Origin: Hippophae tibetana
Taxonomy: Eukaryota > Streptophyta > Magnoliopsida > Rosales > Elaeagnaceae
Length of the DNA: 64,000 bases
Assembly: GCA_037013495.1 (NCBI GenBank)
Contig: CM072812.1
Location: 61,722,938-61,786,937 of the forward strand
Direction of reading: 5' to 3'
The position numbers were made by a program, and so were the translations under genes. Of this stretch, positions 11,634-26,900 are shown in pieces. A model generated the notes under the pieces. That model was not told the origin of the DNA and did no database searches. It worked only from the letters and a program-made list of their open reading frames with translations. Position 1 is the first letter of the stretch. Each line of letters begins with the position of its first letter.

Positions 11634-14600
11634 AAGGATTAAATTTCTTTCTTTTTATTGTGAGTTTTCACTCAAGAATGAAAAAAAGAATTAAATAATT
11701 ATTGTTTTAAATCTAAAATTCAAAAACGGATAGATGAATACATATAACTTATTTTCTTCACCAAGGCTCTCATTCTAAATTATGGGTAACCTTTAGGTGA
11801 ACAAACAAGTAACTCAATTAAATATTAACAATTGAATTGGAAAGAAGGTGGTTAAGATGATTAATATGGAATCCTTTAGAAAAAGAACCGAAAACAACGC
11901 AATATGGTGAAACCAAAATTTCTGACATCAGTAAGTTGTGTAAAGAATGGAGTTTGGGTTCCCAAAAGTTGAGAATAGTACTAATGCTTTGTTGCATTTT
12001 TAGAAATCATAACGACCTTCCATATGATTTATTATAATAGCGGTGTCCATGCATGATTTAAAAATTTTAACAGTTTAACGTTGCAAACCCAATTAATAAC
12101 TTCTTTGTCTTTTAAACTGTGACATGCTGCAACAATCTTATTTTTTTGAAAAACAAAGATAGATTAACACACATAAAAAAAGGAACAAAAAAAAAGATAC
12201 AAAGAATTTAAAGAAAACTATAAAAGGAAATCCAAAGATTAATACAACGACAACAAAATTGATAGAAAACACAAGTGATGAAGGATTAAATTTCTTTCTT
12301 TTTATTGTGAGTTTTCATTAAAGAATGAAAAAAACAATTAAATAATTATTTTTTTAAATCTAAAATTCAAAAACGGATAGATGAAGACATATAACCTTTT
12401 TTCTTCACCAAGGCTCTCATTCTAAATTATCTCTAACCTTTAGGTGAACAACCTAGTAACTCAACGAAATATTAACAATTGAATTGGAAAGAACGTGGTT
12501 AAGATGATTAATAAAGGATCCTATAGAAAAAGAACCGAAAACAACGTAATATGGTGATACCAAAATTTATGACATCAGCAAGTTGTGTAAACAATGTAGT
12601 TTGGTTCCCAAATGTTGAGAAAAGAACTAATGCTTTGTTGCATTTTTAGAAATCGTAACGACCTTCCATATGATTTATTATAATAGCCGTGTCGATGCAC
12701 GATTTAAAAATTTTAACAGTTTAACGTTGCAACCCCAATTAATAACTTCTTTGTTTTTTAAACTGTGACATGCTGCAACAATCTTATTTTTTTGAAAAAC
12801 AAAGATAGATTAACACACATAAAAAAAGGAACAAAAAAAAGATACACAGAATTTAAAGAAAACTATAAAAGGAAATCCAAAGATTAATAGAACGTCAACA
12901 AAATTGATAGAAAACGCAAGGGATGAAGGATTAAATTTCTTTCTTTTTATTGTGAGTTTTCATTAAAGAATGAAAAAAACAATTAAATAATTATTGTTTT
13001 AAATCTAAAATTCAAAAACGGATAGATGAAGACATATAACCTTTTTTCTTGACCAAGGCTCTCATTCTAAATTATGTGTAACCTTTAGGTGAACAAACAA
13101 GCAACTCAATTAAATATTAACAATTGAATTGGAAAGAACTTGGTTAAGATGATTAATAAAGGATCCTATAGAAAAAGAACCGAAAACAACGCAATATGGT
13201 GAAACCAAAATTTCTGACATGAGTAAGTTGTGTAAACAATGGAGTTTGTTTCCCAAATGTTGAGAAAGGAACTAATGCTTTGTTGCATTTTTAGAAATCG
13301 AAACGACCTTCCATATGATTTATTATAATAGCCGTGTCGATGCACGATTGAAAAATTTTAACAGTTTTACGTTGCAAACCCAATTAATAATTTCTTTTTT
13401 TTTTAAACTGTGACATGCTGCAACAATCTTATTTTTTTGAAAAACAAAGATATATTAACACACATAAAAAAAGGAACAAAAAAAAGATACAAAGAATTTA
13501 GAGAAAAGTATAAAAGGAAATCCAAAGATTAAAACAACGACAACAAAATTGATAGAAAACGCAAGGGATGAAGGATTAAATTTCTTTCTTTTTATTGTGA
13601 GTTTTCACTCAAGAATGAAAAAAAGAATTAAATAATTATTGTTTTAAATCTAAAATTCAAAAACGGATAGATGAAGACATATAACTTATTTTCTTCACCA
13701 AGGCTCTCATTCTAAATTATGTGTAACCTTTAGGTGAACAAACAAGTAACTCAATTAAATATTAACAATTGAATTGGAAAGAAGGTGGTTAAGATGATTA
13801 ATATGGAATCCTTTAGAAAAAGAACCGAAAACAACGCAATATGGTGAAACCAAAATTTCTGACATCAGTAAGTTGTGTAAAGAATGGAGTTTGGGTTCCC
13901 AAAAGTTGAGAATAGAACTAATGCTTTGTTGCATTTTTAGAAATCATAACGACCTTCCATATGATTTATTATAATAGCGGTGTCCATGCATGATTTAAAA
14001 ATTTTAACAGTTTAACGTTGCAAACCCAATTAATAACTTCTTTGTGTTTTAAACTGTGACGTGCTGCAACAATCTTATTTTTTTGAAAAACAAAGATATA
14101 TTAACACACATAAAAAAAGGAACAAAAAAAAAGATACAAAGAATTTACAGAAAACTATAAAAGGAAATCCAAAGATTAATACAACGACAACAAAATTGAT
14201 AGAAAACACAAGTGATGAAGGATTAAATTTCTTTCTTTTTATTGTGAGTTTTCATTAAAGAATGAAAAAAACAATTAAATAATTATTGTTTTAAATCTAA
14301 AATTCAAAAACGGATAGATGAAGACATATAACCTTTTTTCTTCACCAAGGCTCTCATTCTAAATTATCTCTAACCTTTAGGTGAACAACCTAGTAACTCA
14401 ATGAAATATTAACAATTGAATTGGAAAGAACGTGGTTAAGATGATTAATAAAGGATCCTATAGAAAAAGAACCGAAAACAACGTAATATGGTGATACCAA
14501 AATTTATGACATCAGCAAGTTGTGTAAACAATGTAGTTTGGTTCCCAAATGTTGAGAAAAGAACTAATGCTTTGTTGCATTTTTAGAAATCGAAACGACC

Positions 14601-14862
14601 TTCCATATGATTTATTATAATAGCCGTGTCGATGCACGATTGAAAAATTTTAATAGTTTAACGTTGCAACCCCAATTAAAAACTTCTTTGTTTTTTAAAC
14701 TGTGACATGCTGCAACAATCTTATTTTTTTGAAAAACAAAGATATATTAACGTACATAAAAAAAGGAACAAAAAAAAGATACAAATAATTTAAAGAAAAG
14801 TATAAAAGGAAATCCAAAGATTAAAACAACGACAACAAAATTGATAGAAAACGCAAGGGATG
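11634..14862 (+). repeat. Pentameric HOR, copy 1 (B-A-F-B-A), 3,229 bp
   Basis: Monomer starts are 11634 (B), 12281 (A), 12926 (F), 13571 (B) and 14218 (A). The unit at 11634 has 'gatgaatacat' and 'gagaatagtac'. The unit at 12281 has 'attatttttttaaatc'. The one at 13571 has 'tttgtgttttaaactg' and 'gacgtgctgc'. The one at 14218 has 'actcaatgaaat' and 'taacgtacat'. Every one of these private marks recurs 3,229 bp downstream. The first three units also resemble the preceding B-A-F at 9692-11633. Confidence 0.93.
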
Positions 14863-17800
14863 AAGGATTAAATTTCTTTCTTTTTATTGTGAGTTTTCAC
14901 TCAAGAATGAAAAAAAGAATTAAATAATTATTGTTTTAAATCTAAAATTCAAAAACGGATAGATGAATACATATAACTTATTTTCTTCACCAAGGCTCTC
15001 ATTCTAAATTATGGGTAACCTTTAGGTGAACAAACAAGTAACTCAATTAAATATTAACAATTGAATTGGAAAGAAGGTGGTTAAGATGATTAATATGGAA
15101 TCCTTTAGAAAAAGAACCGAAAACAACGCAATATGGTGAAACCAAAATTTCTGACATCAGTAAGTTGTGTAAAGAATGGAGTTTGGGTTCCCAAAAGTTG
15201 AGAATAGTACTAATGCTTTGTTGCATTTTTAGAAATCATAACGACCTTCCATATGATTTATTATAATAGCGGTGTCCATGCATGATTTAAAAATTTTAAC
15301 AGTTTAACGTTGCAAACCCAATTAATAACTTCTTTGTCTTTTAAACTGTGACATGCTGCAACAATCTTATTTTTTGGAAAAACAAAGATAGATTAACACA
15401 CATAAAAAAAGGAACAAAAAAAAAGATACAAAGAATTTAAAGAAAACTATAAAAGGAAATCCAAAGATTAATACAACGACAACAAAATTGATAGAAAACA
15501 CAAGTGATGAAGGATTAAATTTCTTTCTTTTTATTGTGAGTTTTCATTAAAGAATGAAAAAAACAATTAAATAATTATTTTTTTAAATCTAAAATTCAAA
15601 AACTAATAGATGAAGACATATAACCTTTTTTCTTCACCAAGGCTCTCATTCTAAATTATCTCTAACCTTTAGGTGAACAACCTAGTAACTCAACGAAATA
15701 TTAACAATTGAATTGGAAAGAACGTGGTTAAGATGATTAATAAAGGATCCTATAGAAAAAGAACCGAAAACAACGTAATATGGTGATACCAAAATTTATG
15801 ACATCAGCAAGTTGTGTAAACAATGTAGTTTGGTTCCCAAATGTTGAGAAAAGAACTAATGCTTTGTTGCATTTTTAGAAATCGTAACGACCTTCCATAT
15901 GATTTATTATAATAGCCGTGTCGATGCACGATTTAAAAATTTTAACAGTTTAACGTTGCAACCCCAATTAATAACTTCTTTGTTTTTTAAACTGTGACAT
16001 GCTGCAACAATCTTAGTTTTTTGAAAAACAAAGATAGATTAACACACATAAAAAAAGGAACAAAAAAAAGATACACAGAATTTAAAGAAAACTATAAAAG
16101 GAAATCCAAAGATTAATAGAACGTCAACAAAATTGATAGAAAACGCAAGGGATGAAGGATTAAATTTCTTTCTTTTTATTGTGAGTTTTCATTAAAGAAT
16201 GAAAAAAACAATTAAATAATTATTGTTTTAAATCTAAAATTCAAAAACGGATAGATGAAGACATATAACCTTTTTTCTTGACCAAGGCTCTCATTCTAAA
16301 TTATGTGTAACCTTTAGGTGAACAAACAAGCAACTCAATTAAATATTAACAATTGAATTGGAAAGAACTTGGTTAAGATGATTAATAAAGGATCCTATAG
16401 AAAAAGAACCGAAAACAACGCAATATGGTGAAACCAAAATTTCTGACATGAGTAAGTTGTGTAAACAATGGAGTTTGTTTCCCAAATGTTGAGAAAGGAA
16501 CTAATGCTTTGTTGCATTTTTAGAAATCGAAACGACCTTCCATATGATTTATTATAATAGCCGTGTCGATGCACGATTGAAAAATTTTAACAGTTTTACG
16601 TTGCAAACCCAATTAATAATTTCTTTTTTTTTTAAACTGTGACATGCTGCAACAATCTTATTTTTTTGAAAAACAAAGATATATTAACACACATAAAAAA
16701 AGGAACAAAAAAAAGATACAAAGAATTTAGAGAAAAGTATAAAAGGAAATCCAAAGATTAAAACAACGACAACAAAATTGATAGAAAACGCAAGGGATGA
16801 AGGATTAAATTTCTTTCTTTTTATTGTGAGTTTTCACTCAAGAATGAAAAAAAGAATTAAATAATTATTGTTTTAAATCTAAAATTCAAAAACGGATAGA
16901 TGAAGACATATAACTTATTTTCTTCACCAAGGCTCTCATTCTAAATTATGTGTAACCTTTAGGTGAACAAACAAGTAACTCAATTAAATATTAACAATTG
17001 AATTGGAAAGAAGGTGGTTAAGATGATTAATATGGAATCCTTTAGAAAAAGAACCGAAAACAACGCAATATGGTGAAACCAAAATTTCTGACATCAGTAA
17101 GTTGTGTAAAGAATGGAGTTTGGGTTCCCAAAAGTTGAGAATAGAACTAATGCTTTGTTGCATTTTTAGAAATCATAACGACCTTCCATATGATTTATTA
17201 TAATAGCGGTGTCCATGCATGATTTAAAAATTTTAACAGTTTAACGTTGCAAACCCAATTAATAACTTCTTTGTGTTTTAAACTGTGACGTGCTGCAACA
17301 ATCTTATTTTTTTGAAAAACAAAGATATATTAACACACATAAAAAAAGGAACAAAAAAAAAGATACAAAGAATTTACAGAAAACTATAAAAGGAAATCCA
17401 AAGATTAATACAACGACAACAAAATTGATAGAAAACACAAGTGATGAAGGATTAAATTTCTTTCTTTTTATTGTGAGTTTTCATTAAAGAATGAAAAAAA
17501 CAATTAAATAATTATTGTTTTAAATCTAAAATTCAAAAACGGATAGATGAAGACATATAACCTTTTTTCTTCACCAAGGCTCTCATTCTAAATTATCTCT
17601 AACCTTTAGGTGAACAACCTAGTAACTCAATGAAATATTAACAATTGAATTGGAAAGAACGTGGTTAAGATGATTAATAAAGGATCCTATAGAAAAAGAA
17701 CCGAAAACAACGTAATATGGTGATACCAAAATTTATGACATCAGCAAGTTGTGTAAACAATGTAGTTTGGTTCCCAAATGTTGAGAAAAGAACTAATGCT

Positions 17801-18091
17801 TTGTTGCATTTTTAGAAATCGAAACGACCTTCCATATGATTTATTATAATAGCCGTGTCGATGCACGATTGAAAAATTTTAATAGTTTAACGTTGCAACC
17901 CCAATTAAAAACTTCTTTGTTTTTTAAACTGTGACATGCTGCAACAATCTTATTTTTTTGAAAAACAAAGATATATTAACGTACATAAAAAAAGGAACAA
18001 AAAAAAGATACAAATAATTTAAAGAAAAGTATAAAAGGAAATCCAAAGATTAAAACAACGACAACAAAATTGATAGAAAACGCAAGGGATG
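14863..18091 (+). repeat. Pentameric HOR, copy 2, 3,229 bp
   Basis: Monomer starts are 14863, 15510, 16155, 16800 and 17447, each 3,229 bp after its partner in copy 1. I saw only a handful of differences between the copies, such as 'ttttttggaaaaac' near 15370, 'aactaataga' near 15601 and 'atcttagtttttt' near 16012. The near-identity and equal length show a very recent duplication, or else an assembly duplication. Confidence 0.93.
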
Positions 18092-21000
18092 AAGGATTAA
18101 ATTTCTTTCTTTTTATTGTGAGTTTTCACTCAAGAATGAAAAAAAGAATTAAATAATTATTGTTTTAAATCTAAAATTCAAAAACGGATAGATGAAGACA
18201 TATAACTTATTTTCTTCACCAAGGCTCTCATTCTAAATTATGTGTAACCTTTAGGTGAACAAACAAGTAACTCAATTAAATATTAACAATTGAATTGGAA
18301 AGAAGGTGGTTAAGATGATTAATATGGAATCCTTTAGAAAAAGAACCGAAAACAACGCAATATGGTGAAACCAAAATTTCTGACATCAGTAAGTTGTGTA
18401 AAGAATGGAGTTTGGGTTCCCAAAAGTTGAGAATAGAACTAATGCTTTGTTGCATTTTTAGAAATCATAACGACCTTCCATATGATTTATTATAATAGCG
18501 GAGTCCATGCATGATTTAAAAATTTTAACAGTTTAACGTTGCAAACCCAATTAATAACTTCTTTGTCTTTTAAACTGTGACATGCTGCAACAATCTTATT
18601 TTTTTGAAAAACAAAGATAGATTAACACACATAAAAAAAGGAACAAAAAAAAGATACAAAGAATTTAGAGAAAACTATAAAAGGAAATCCAAAGATTAAT
18701 ACAACGACAACAAAATTGATAGAAAACGCAAGTGATGAAGGATTAAATTTCTTTCTTTTTATTGTGAGTTTTCATTAAAGAATGAAAAAAACAATTAAAT
18801 AATTATTGTTTTAAATCTAAAATTCAAAAACGGTAAGATGAAGACATATAACCTTTTTTCTTGACCAAGGCTCTCATTCTAAATTATCTCTAACCTTTAG
18901 GTGAACAACCTAGTAACTCAAGGAAATATTAACAATTGAATTGGAAAGAACGTGGTTAAGATGATTAATAAAGGATCCTATAGAAAAAGAACCGAAAACA
19001 ACGTAATATGGTGATACCAAAATTTATGACATCAGCAAGTTGTGTAAACAATGTAGTTTGGTTCCCAAATGTTGAGAAAAGAACTAATGCTTTGTTGCAT
19101 TTTTAGAAATCGAAACGACCTTCCATATGATTTATTATAATAGCCGTGTCGATGCACGATTGAAAAATTTTAACAGTTTAACGTTGCAACCCCAATTAAA
19201 AACTTCTTTGTTTTTTAAACTGTGACATGCTGCAACAATCTTATTTTTTTGAAAAACAAAGATATATTAACACACATAAAAAAAGGAACAAAAAAAAGAT
19301 ACAAAGAATTTAAAGAAAAGTATAAAAGGAAATCCAAAGATTAAAACAACGACAACAAAATTGATAGAAAACGCAAGGGATGAAGGATTAAATTTCTTTC
19401 TTTTTATTGTGAGTTTTCACTCAAGAATGAAAAAAAGAATTAAATAATTATTGTTTTAAATCTAAAATTCAAAAACGGATAGATGAAGACATATAACTTA
19501 TTTTCTTCACCAAGGCTCTCATTCTAAATTATGTGTAACCTTTACGTGAACAAACAAGTAACTCAATTAAATATTAACAATTGAATTGGAAAGAAGGTGG
19601 TTAAGATGATTAATATGGAATCCTTTAGAAAAAGAACCGAAAACAACGCAATATGGTGAAACCAAAATTTCTGACATCAGTAAGTTGTGTAAAGAATGGA
19701 GTTTGGGTTCCCAAAAGTTGAGAATAGAACTAATGCTTTGTTGCATTTTTAGAAATCATAACGACCTTCCATATGATTTATTATAATAGCGGTGTCCATG
19801 CATGATTTAAAAATTTTAACAGTTTAACGTTGCAAACCCAATTAATAACTTCTTTGTCTTTTAAACTGTGACATGCTGCAACAATCTTATTTTTTTGAAA
19901 AACAAAAATATATTAACACACATAAAAAAAAGGAACAAAAAAAAGATACAAAGAATTTAGAGAAAAGTATAAAAGGAAATCCAAAGATTAAAACAACGAC
20001 AACAAAATTGATAGAAAACGCAAGGGATGAATGATTAAATTTCTTTCTTTTTATTTTGAGTTTTCACTCAAGAATGAAAAAACCAATTAAATAATTATTG
20101 TTTTAAATCTAAAATTCAAAAACGGATAGATGAAGACATATAACCTTTTTTCTTGACCCAGGCTCTCATTCTAAATTATCTCTAACCTTTAGGTGAACAA
20201 CCTAGTAACTCAACGAAATATTAACAATTGAATTGGAAAGAACGTGGTTAAGATGATTAATAAAGGATCCTATAGAAAAAGAACCGAAAACAACATAATA
20301 TGGTGATACCAAAATTTATGACATCAGCAAGTTGTGTAAACAATGTAGTTTGGTTCCCAAATGTTGAGAAAAGAACTAATGCTTTGTTGCATTTTTAGAA
20401 ATCGAAACGACCTTCCATATGATTTATTATAATAGCCGTGTCGATGCACGATTGAAAAATTTTAACAGTTTAACGTTGCAACCCCAATTAAAAACTTCTT
20501 TGTTTTTTAAACTGTGACATGCTGCAACAATCTTATTTTTTTGAAAAACAAAGATATATTAACACACATAAAAAAAGGGACAAAAAAAAGATACGAAGAA
20601 TTTAAAGAAAACTATAAAAGGAAATCCAAAGATTAAAACAACGACAACAAAATTGATAGAAAACGCAAGGGATGAAGGATTAAATTTCTTTCTTTTTATT
20701 GTGAGTTTTCATTAAAGAATGAAAAAAACAATTAAATAATTATTGTTTTAAATCTAAAATTCAAAAACGGATAGATGAAGACATATAACCTTTTTTCTTG
20801 ACCAAGGCTCTCATTCTAAATTATGTGTAACCTTTAGGTGAACAAACAAGTAACTCAATTAAATATTAACAATTGAATTGGAAAGAACTTGGTTAAGATG
20901 ATTAATAAAGGATTCTATAGAAAAAGAACCGAAAACAACGCAATATGGTGAAACCCAAATTTCTGACATGAGTAAGTTGTGTAAACAATGGAGTTTGGTT

Positions 21001-23903
21001 CCCAAATGTTGAGAAAAGAACTAATGCTTTGTTGCATTTTTAGAAATCGAAACGACCTTCCATATGATTTATTATAATAGCCGTGTCGATGCACGATTGA
21101 AAAATTTTAACAGTTTAACGTTGCAAACCCAATTAATAATTTCTTTGTTTTTTAGACTGTGACATGCTGCAACAATCTTATTTTTTTGAAAAACAAAGAT
21201 ATATTAACACACATAAAAAAAGGAACAAAAAAAAGATACAAAGAATTTAGAGAAAAGTATAAAAGGAAATCCAAAGATTAAAACAACGACAACAAAATTG
21301 ATAGAAAACGCAAGGGATGAAGGATTAAATTTCTTTCTTTTTATTGTGAGTTTTCACTCAAGAATGAAAAAAAGAATTAAATAATTATTGTTTTAAATCT
21401 AAAATTCAAAAACGGATAGATGAAGACATATAACTTATTTTCTTCAACAAGGCTCTCATTCTAAATTATGTGTAACCTTTAGGTGAACAAACAAGTAACT
21501 CAATTAAATATTAACAATTGAATTGGAAAGAAGGTGGTTAAGATGATTAATATGGAATCATTTAGAAAAAGAACCGAAAACAACGCAATATGGTGAAACC
21601 AAAATTTCTGACATCAGTAAGTTGTGTAAAGAATGGAGTTTGGGTTCCCAAAAGTTGAGAATAGAACTAATGCTTTGTTGCATTTTTAGAAATCATAACG
21701 ACCTTCCATATGATTTATTATAATAGCGGTGTCAATGCATGATTTAAAAATTTTAACAGTTTAACGTTGCAACCCCAATTAATAATTTCTTTGTTTTTTA
21801 AACTGTGACATGCTGCAACAATCTTATTTTTTTGAAAAACAAAGATATATTAACACACATAAAAAAAGGAATAAAAAAAAAGATACAAAGAATTTAGAGA
21901 AAAGTATAAAAGGAAATCCAAAGATTAAAACAACGACAACAAAATTGATAGAAAACGCAAGGGATGAATGATTAAATTTCTTTCTTTTTATTTTGTGTTT
22001 TCATTAAAGAATGAAAAAAACAATTAAATAATTATTGTTTTAAATCTAAAATTCAAAAACGGATAGATGAAGACATATAACCTTTTTTCTTGACCAAGGC
22101 TCTCATTCTAAATTATCTCTAACCTTTTGGTGAATAACCTAGTAACTCAACGAAATATTAACAATTGAATTGGAAAGAACTTGGTTAAGATGATTAATAA
22201 AAGATCCTATAGAAAAAGAACCGAAAACAACGTAATATGGTGATACCAAAATTTATGACATCAGCAAGTTGTGTAAACAATGTAGTTTGGTTCCCAAATG
22301 TTGAGAAAAGAACTAATGCTTTGTTGCATTTTTAGAAATCGAAACGACCTTCCATATGATTTATTATAATAGCCGTGTCGATGCACGATTGAAAAATTTT
22401 AACAGTTTAACGTTGCAACCCCAATTAAAAACTTCTTTGTTTTTTAAACTGTGACATGCTGCAACAATCTTATTTTTTTGAAAAACAAAGATATATTAAC
22501 ACACATAAAAAAAGGAACAAAAACAACATACAAAGAATTTAAAGAAAAGTATAAAAGGAAATCCAAAGATTAAAACAACGACAACAAAATTGATAGAAAA
22601 CGCAAGGGATGAAGGATTAAATTTCTTTCTTTTTATTGTGAGTTTTCATTCAAGAATGAAAAAAAGAATTAAATAATTATTGTTTTAAATCTAAAATTCA
22701 AAAACGGATAGATGAAGACATATAACTTATTTTCTTCACCAAGGCTCTCATTCTAAATTATGGGTAACCTTTAGGTGAACAAACTAGTAACTCAAGGAAA
22801 TATTAATGTTTGAATTGGAAAGAATGTGGTTAAGATGATTAATATGGAATACTTTAGAAAAAGAACCGAAAACAACGCAATATGGTGAAACCAAAATTTC
22901 TGACATGAGTAAGTTGTGTAAACAATGGAGTTTGGGTTCCCAAATGTTGAGAATTGAACTAATGCTTTGTTGCATTTTTAGAAATTGTAACGACCTTCCA
23001 TATGATTTATTATAATAGCGGTGTCAATGCATGATTTAAAAATTTTAACAGTTTAACGTTGCAACCCCAATTAATAATTTCTTTGTTTTTTAAACTGTGA
23101 CATGCTGCAACAATCTTATTTTTTTGAAAAACAAAGATATATTAACACACATAAAAAAAGGAACAAAAAAAAAGATACAAAGAATTTAGAGAAAAGTATA
23201 AAAGGAAATCCAAAGATTAAAACAACGACAACAAAATTGATAGAAAACGCAAGGGATGAATGATTAAATTTCTTTCTTTTTATTTTGTGTTTTCATTAAA
23301 GAATGAAAAAAACAATTAAATAATTATTGTTTTAAATCTAAAATTCAAAAACGGATAGATGAAGACATATAACCTTTTTTCTTGACCAAGGCTCTCATTC
23401 TAAATTATCTCTAACCTTTTGGTGAACAACCTAGTAACTCAACGAAATATTAACAATTGAATTGGAAAGAACTTGGTTAAGATGATTAATAAAGGATCCT
23501 ATAGAAAAAGAACCGAAAACAACATAATAGTGTGATACCAAAATTTATGACATCAGCAAGTTGTGTAAACAATGTAGTTTGGTTCCCAAATGTTGAGAAA
23601 AGAACTAATGCTTTGTTGCATTTTTAGAAATCGAAACGACCTTCCATATGATTTATTATAATAGCCGTGTCGATGCACGATTGAAAAATTTTAACAGTTT
23701 AACGTTGCAAACCCAATTAATAATTTCTTTGTTTTTTAAACTGTGACATGCTGCAACAATCTTATTTTTTTGAAAAACAAAGATATATTAACACACATAA
23801 AAAAAGGAACAAAAAAAAGATACAAAGAATTTAGAGAAAAGTATAAAAGGAAATCCAAAGATTAAAACAACGACAACAAAATTGATAGAAAACGCAAGGG
23901 ATG
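18092..23903 (+). repeat. Mixed A/B/F/C block (9 monomers)
   Basis: Monomer starts are 18092 (B), 18738 (A), 19383 (B), 20030 (A), 20675 (F-like), 21320 (B), 21967 (A), 22612 (C) and 23259 (A with a C-like 3' part). From 20030 the unit start in some copies reads 'aatgattaaa' instead of 'aaggattaaa', and 'ttattttgtgttttc' appears at 21967 and 23259. These marks continue into the heptamer. The B mark 'cttcaacaagg' with 'gaatcattt' first appears at 21320. The pair 21967/22612 is closely matched by 34234/34879. Confidence 0.85.
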
Positions 23904-26900
23904 AAGGATTAAATTTCTTTCTTTTTATTGTGAGTTTTCACTCAAGAATGAAAAAAAGAATTAAATAATTATTGTTTTAAATCTAAAATTCAAAAACGGA
24001 TAGATGAAGACATATAACTTATTTTCTTCAACAAGGCTCTCATTCTAAATTATGTGTAACCTTTAGGTGAACAAACAAGTAACTCAATTAAATATTAACA
24101 ATTGAATTGCAAAGAAGGTGGTTAAGATGATTAATATGGAATCATTTAGAAAAAGAACCGAAAACAACGCAATATGGTGAAACCAAAATTTCTGACATCA
24201 GTAAGTTGTGTAAAGAATGGAGTTTGGGTTCCCAAAAGTTGAGAATATAACTAATGCTTTGTTTCATTTTTAGAAATCATAACGACCTTCCATATGATTT
24301 ATTATAATAGCGGTGTCAATGCATGATTTAAAAATTTTAACAGTTTAACGATGCAACCCCAATTAATAATTTCTTTGTTTTTTAAACTGTGACATGCTGC
24401 AACAATCTTATTTTTTTGAAAAACAAAGATATATTAACACACATAAAAAAAGGAACAAAAAAAAAGATACAAAGAATTTAGAGAAAAGTATAAAAGGAAA
24501 TCCAAAGATTAAAACAACGACAACAAAATTGATAGAAAACGCAAGGGATGAATGATTAAATTTCTTTCTTTTTATTTTGTGTTTTCATTAAAGAATGAAA
24601 AAAACAATTAAATAATTATTGTTTTAAATCTAAAATTCAAAAACGGATAGATGAAGACATATAACCTTTTTTCTTGACCAAGGCTCTCATTCTAAATTAT
24701 CTCTAACCTTTTGGTGAACAACCTAGTAACTCAACGAAATATTAACAATTGAATTGGAAAGAACTTGGTTAAGATGATTAATAAAGGATCCTATAGAAAA
24801 AGAACCGAAAACAACATAATAGTGTGATACCAAAATTTATGACATCAGCAAGTTGTGTAAACAATGTAGTTTGGTTCCCAAATGTTGAGAAAAGAACTAA
24901 TGCTTTGTTGCATTTTTAGAAATCGAAACGACCTTCCATATGATTTATTATAATAGCCGTGTCGATGCACGATTGAAAAATTTTAACAGTTTAACGTTGC
25001 AAACCCAATTAATAATTTCTTTGTTTTTTAAACTGTGACATGCTGCAACAATCTTATTTTTTTGAAAAACAAAGATATATTAACACACATAAAAAAAGGA
25101 ACAAAAAAAAGATACAAAGAATTTAGAGAAAAGTATAAAAGGAAATCCAAAGATTAAAACAACGACAACAAAATTGATAGAAAACGCAAGGGATGAAGGA
25201 TTAAATTTCTTTCTTTTTATTGTGAGTTTTCACTCAAGAATGAAAAAAAGAATTAAATAATTATTGTTTTAAATCTAAAATTCAAAAACGGATAGATGAA
25301 GACATATAACTTATTTTCTTCAACAAGGCTCTCATTCTAAATTATGTGTAACCTTTAGGTGAACAAACAAGTAACTCAATTAAATATTAACAATTGAATT
25401 GGAAAGAAGGTGGTTAAGATGATTAATATGGAATCATTTAGAAAAAGAACCGAAAACAACGCAATATGGTGAAACCAAAATTTCTGACATCAGTAAGTTG
25501 TGTAAAGAATGGAGTTTGGGTTCCCAAAAGTTGAGAATAGAACTAATGCTTTGTTGCATTTTTAGAAATCATAACGACCTTCCATATGATTTATTATAAT
25601 AGCGGTGTCAATGCATGATTTAAAAATTTTAACAGTTTAACGTTGCAACCCCAATTAATAATTTCTTTGTTTTTTAAACTGTGACATGCTGCAACAATCT
25701 TATTTTTTTGAAAAACAAAGATATATTAACACACATAAAAAAAGGAACAAAAAAAAGATACAAAGAATTTAGAGAAAAGTATAAAAGGAAATCCAAAGAT
25801 TAAAACAACGACAACAAAATTGATAGAAAACGCAAGGGATGAAGGATTAAATTTCTTTCTTTTTATTGTGAGTTTTCACTCAAGAATGAAAAAAAGAATT
25901 AAATAATTATTGTTTTAAATCTAAAATTCAAAAACGGATAGATGAAGACATATAACTTATTTTCTTCACCAAGGCTCTCATTCTAAATTATGGGTAACCT
26001 TTAGGTGAACAAACAAGTAACTCAATTAAATATTAACAATTGAATTGGAAAGAAGGTGGTTAAGATGATTAATATGGAATCCTTTAGAAAAAGAACCGAA
26101 AACAACGCAATATGGTGAAACCAAAATTTCTGACATCAGTAAGTTGTGTAAACAATGTAGTTTGGTTCCCAAATGTTGAGAAAATAATTAATGCTTTGTT
26201 GCATTTTTAGAAATCATAACGACCTTCCATATTATTTATTATAATAGCGGTGTCGATGCACGATTTAAAAATTTTAACAGTTTAACGTTGTAACCCCAAT
26301 TAATAACTTCTTTGTTTTTTAAACTGTGACATGCTGCAACAATCTTATTTTTTTGAAAAACAAAGATAGATTAACACACATAAAAAAAGGAACAAAAAAA
26401 AGATACAAAGAATTTAAAGAAAACTATAAAAGGAAATCCAAAGATTAAAACAACGACAACAAAATTGATAGAAAACGCAAGGGATGAAGGATTAAATTTC
26501 TTTCTTTTTATTGTGAGTTTTCACTCAAGAATGAAAAAAAGAATTAAATAATTATTGTTTTAAATCTAAAATTCAAAAACGGATAGATGAAGACATATAA
26601 CTTATTTTCTTCACCAAGGCTCTCATTCTAAATTATGTGTAACCTTTAGGTGAACAAACAAGTAACTCAATTAAATATTAACAATTGAATTGGAAAGAAG
26701 GTGGTTAAGATGATTAATATGGAATCCTTTAGAAAAAGAACCGAAAACAACGCAATATGGTGAAACCAAAATTTCTGACATGAGTAAGTTGTGTAAACAA
26801 TGGAGTTTGGGTTCCCAAATGTTGAGAATAGAACTAATGCTTTGTTGCATTTTTATAAATTGTAACGACCTTCCATATGATTTATTATAATAGCGGTGTC

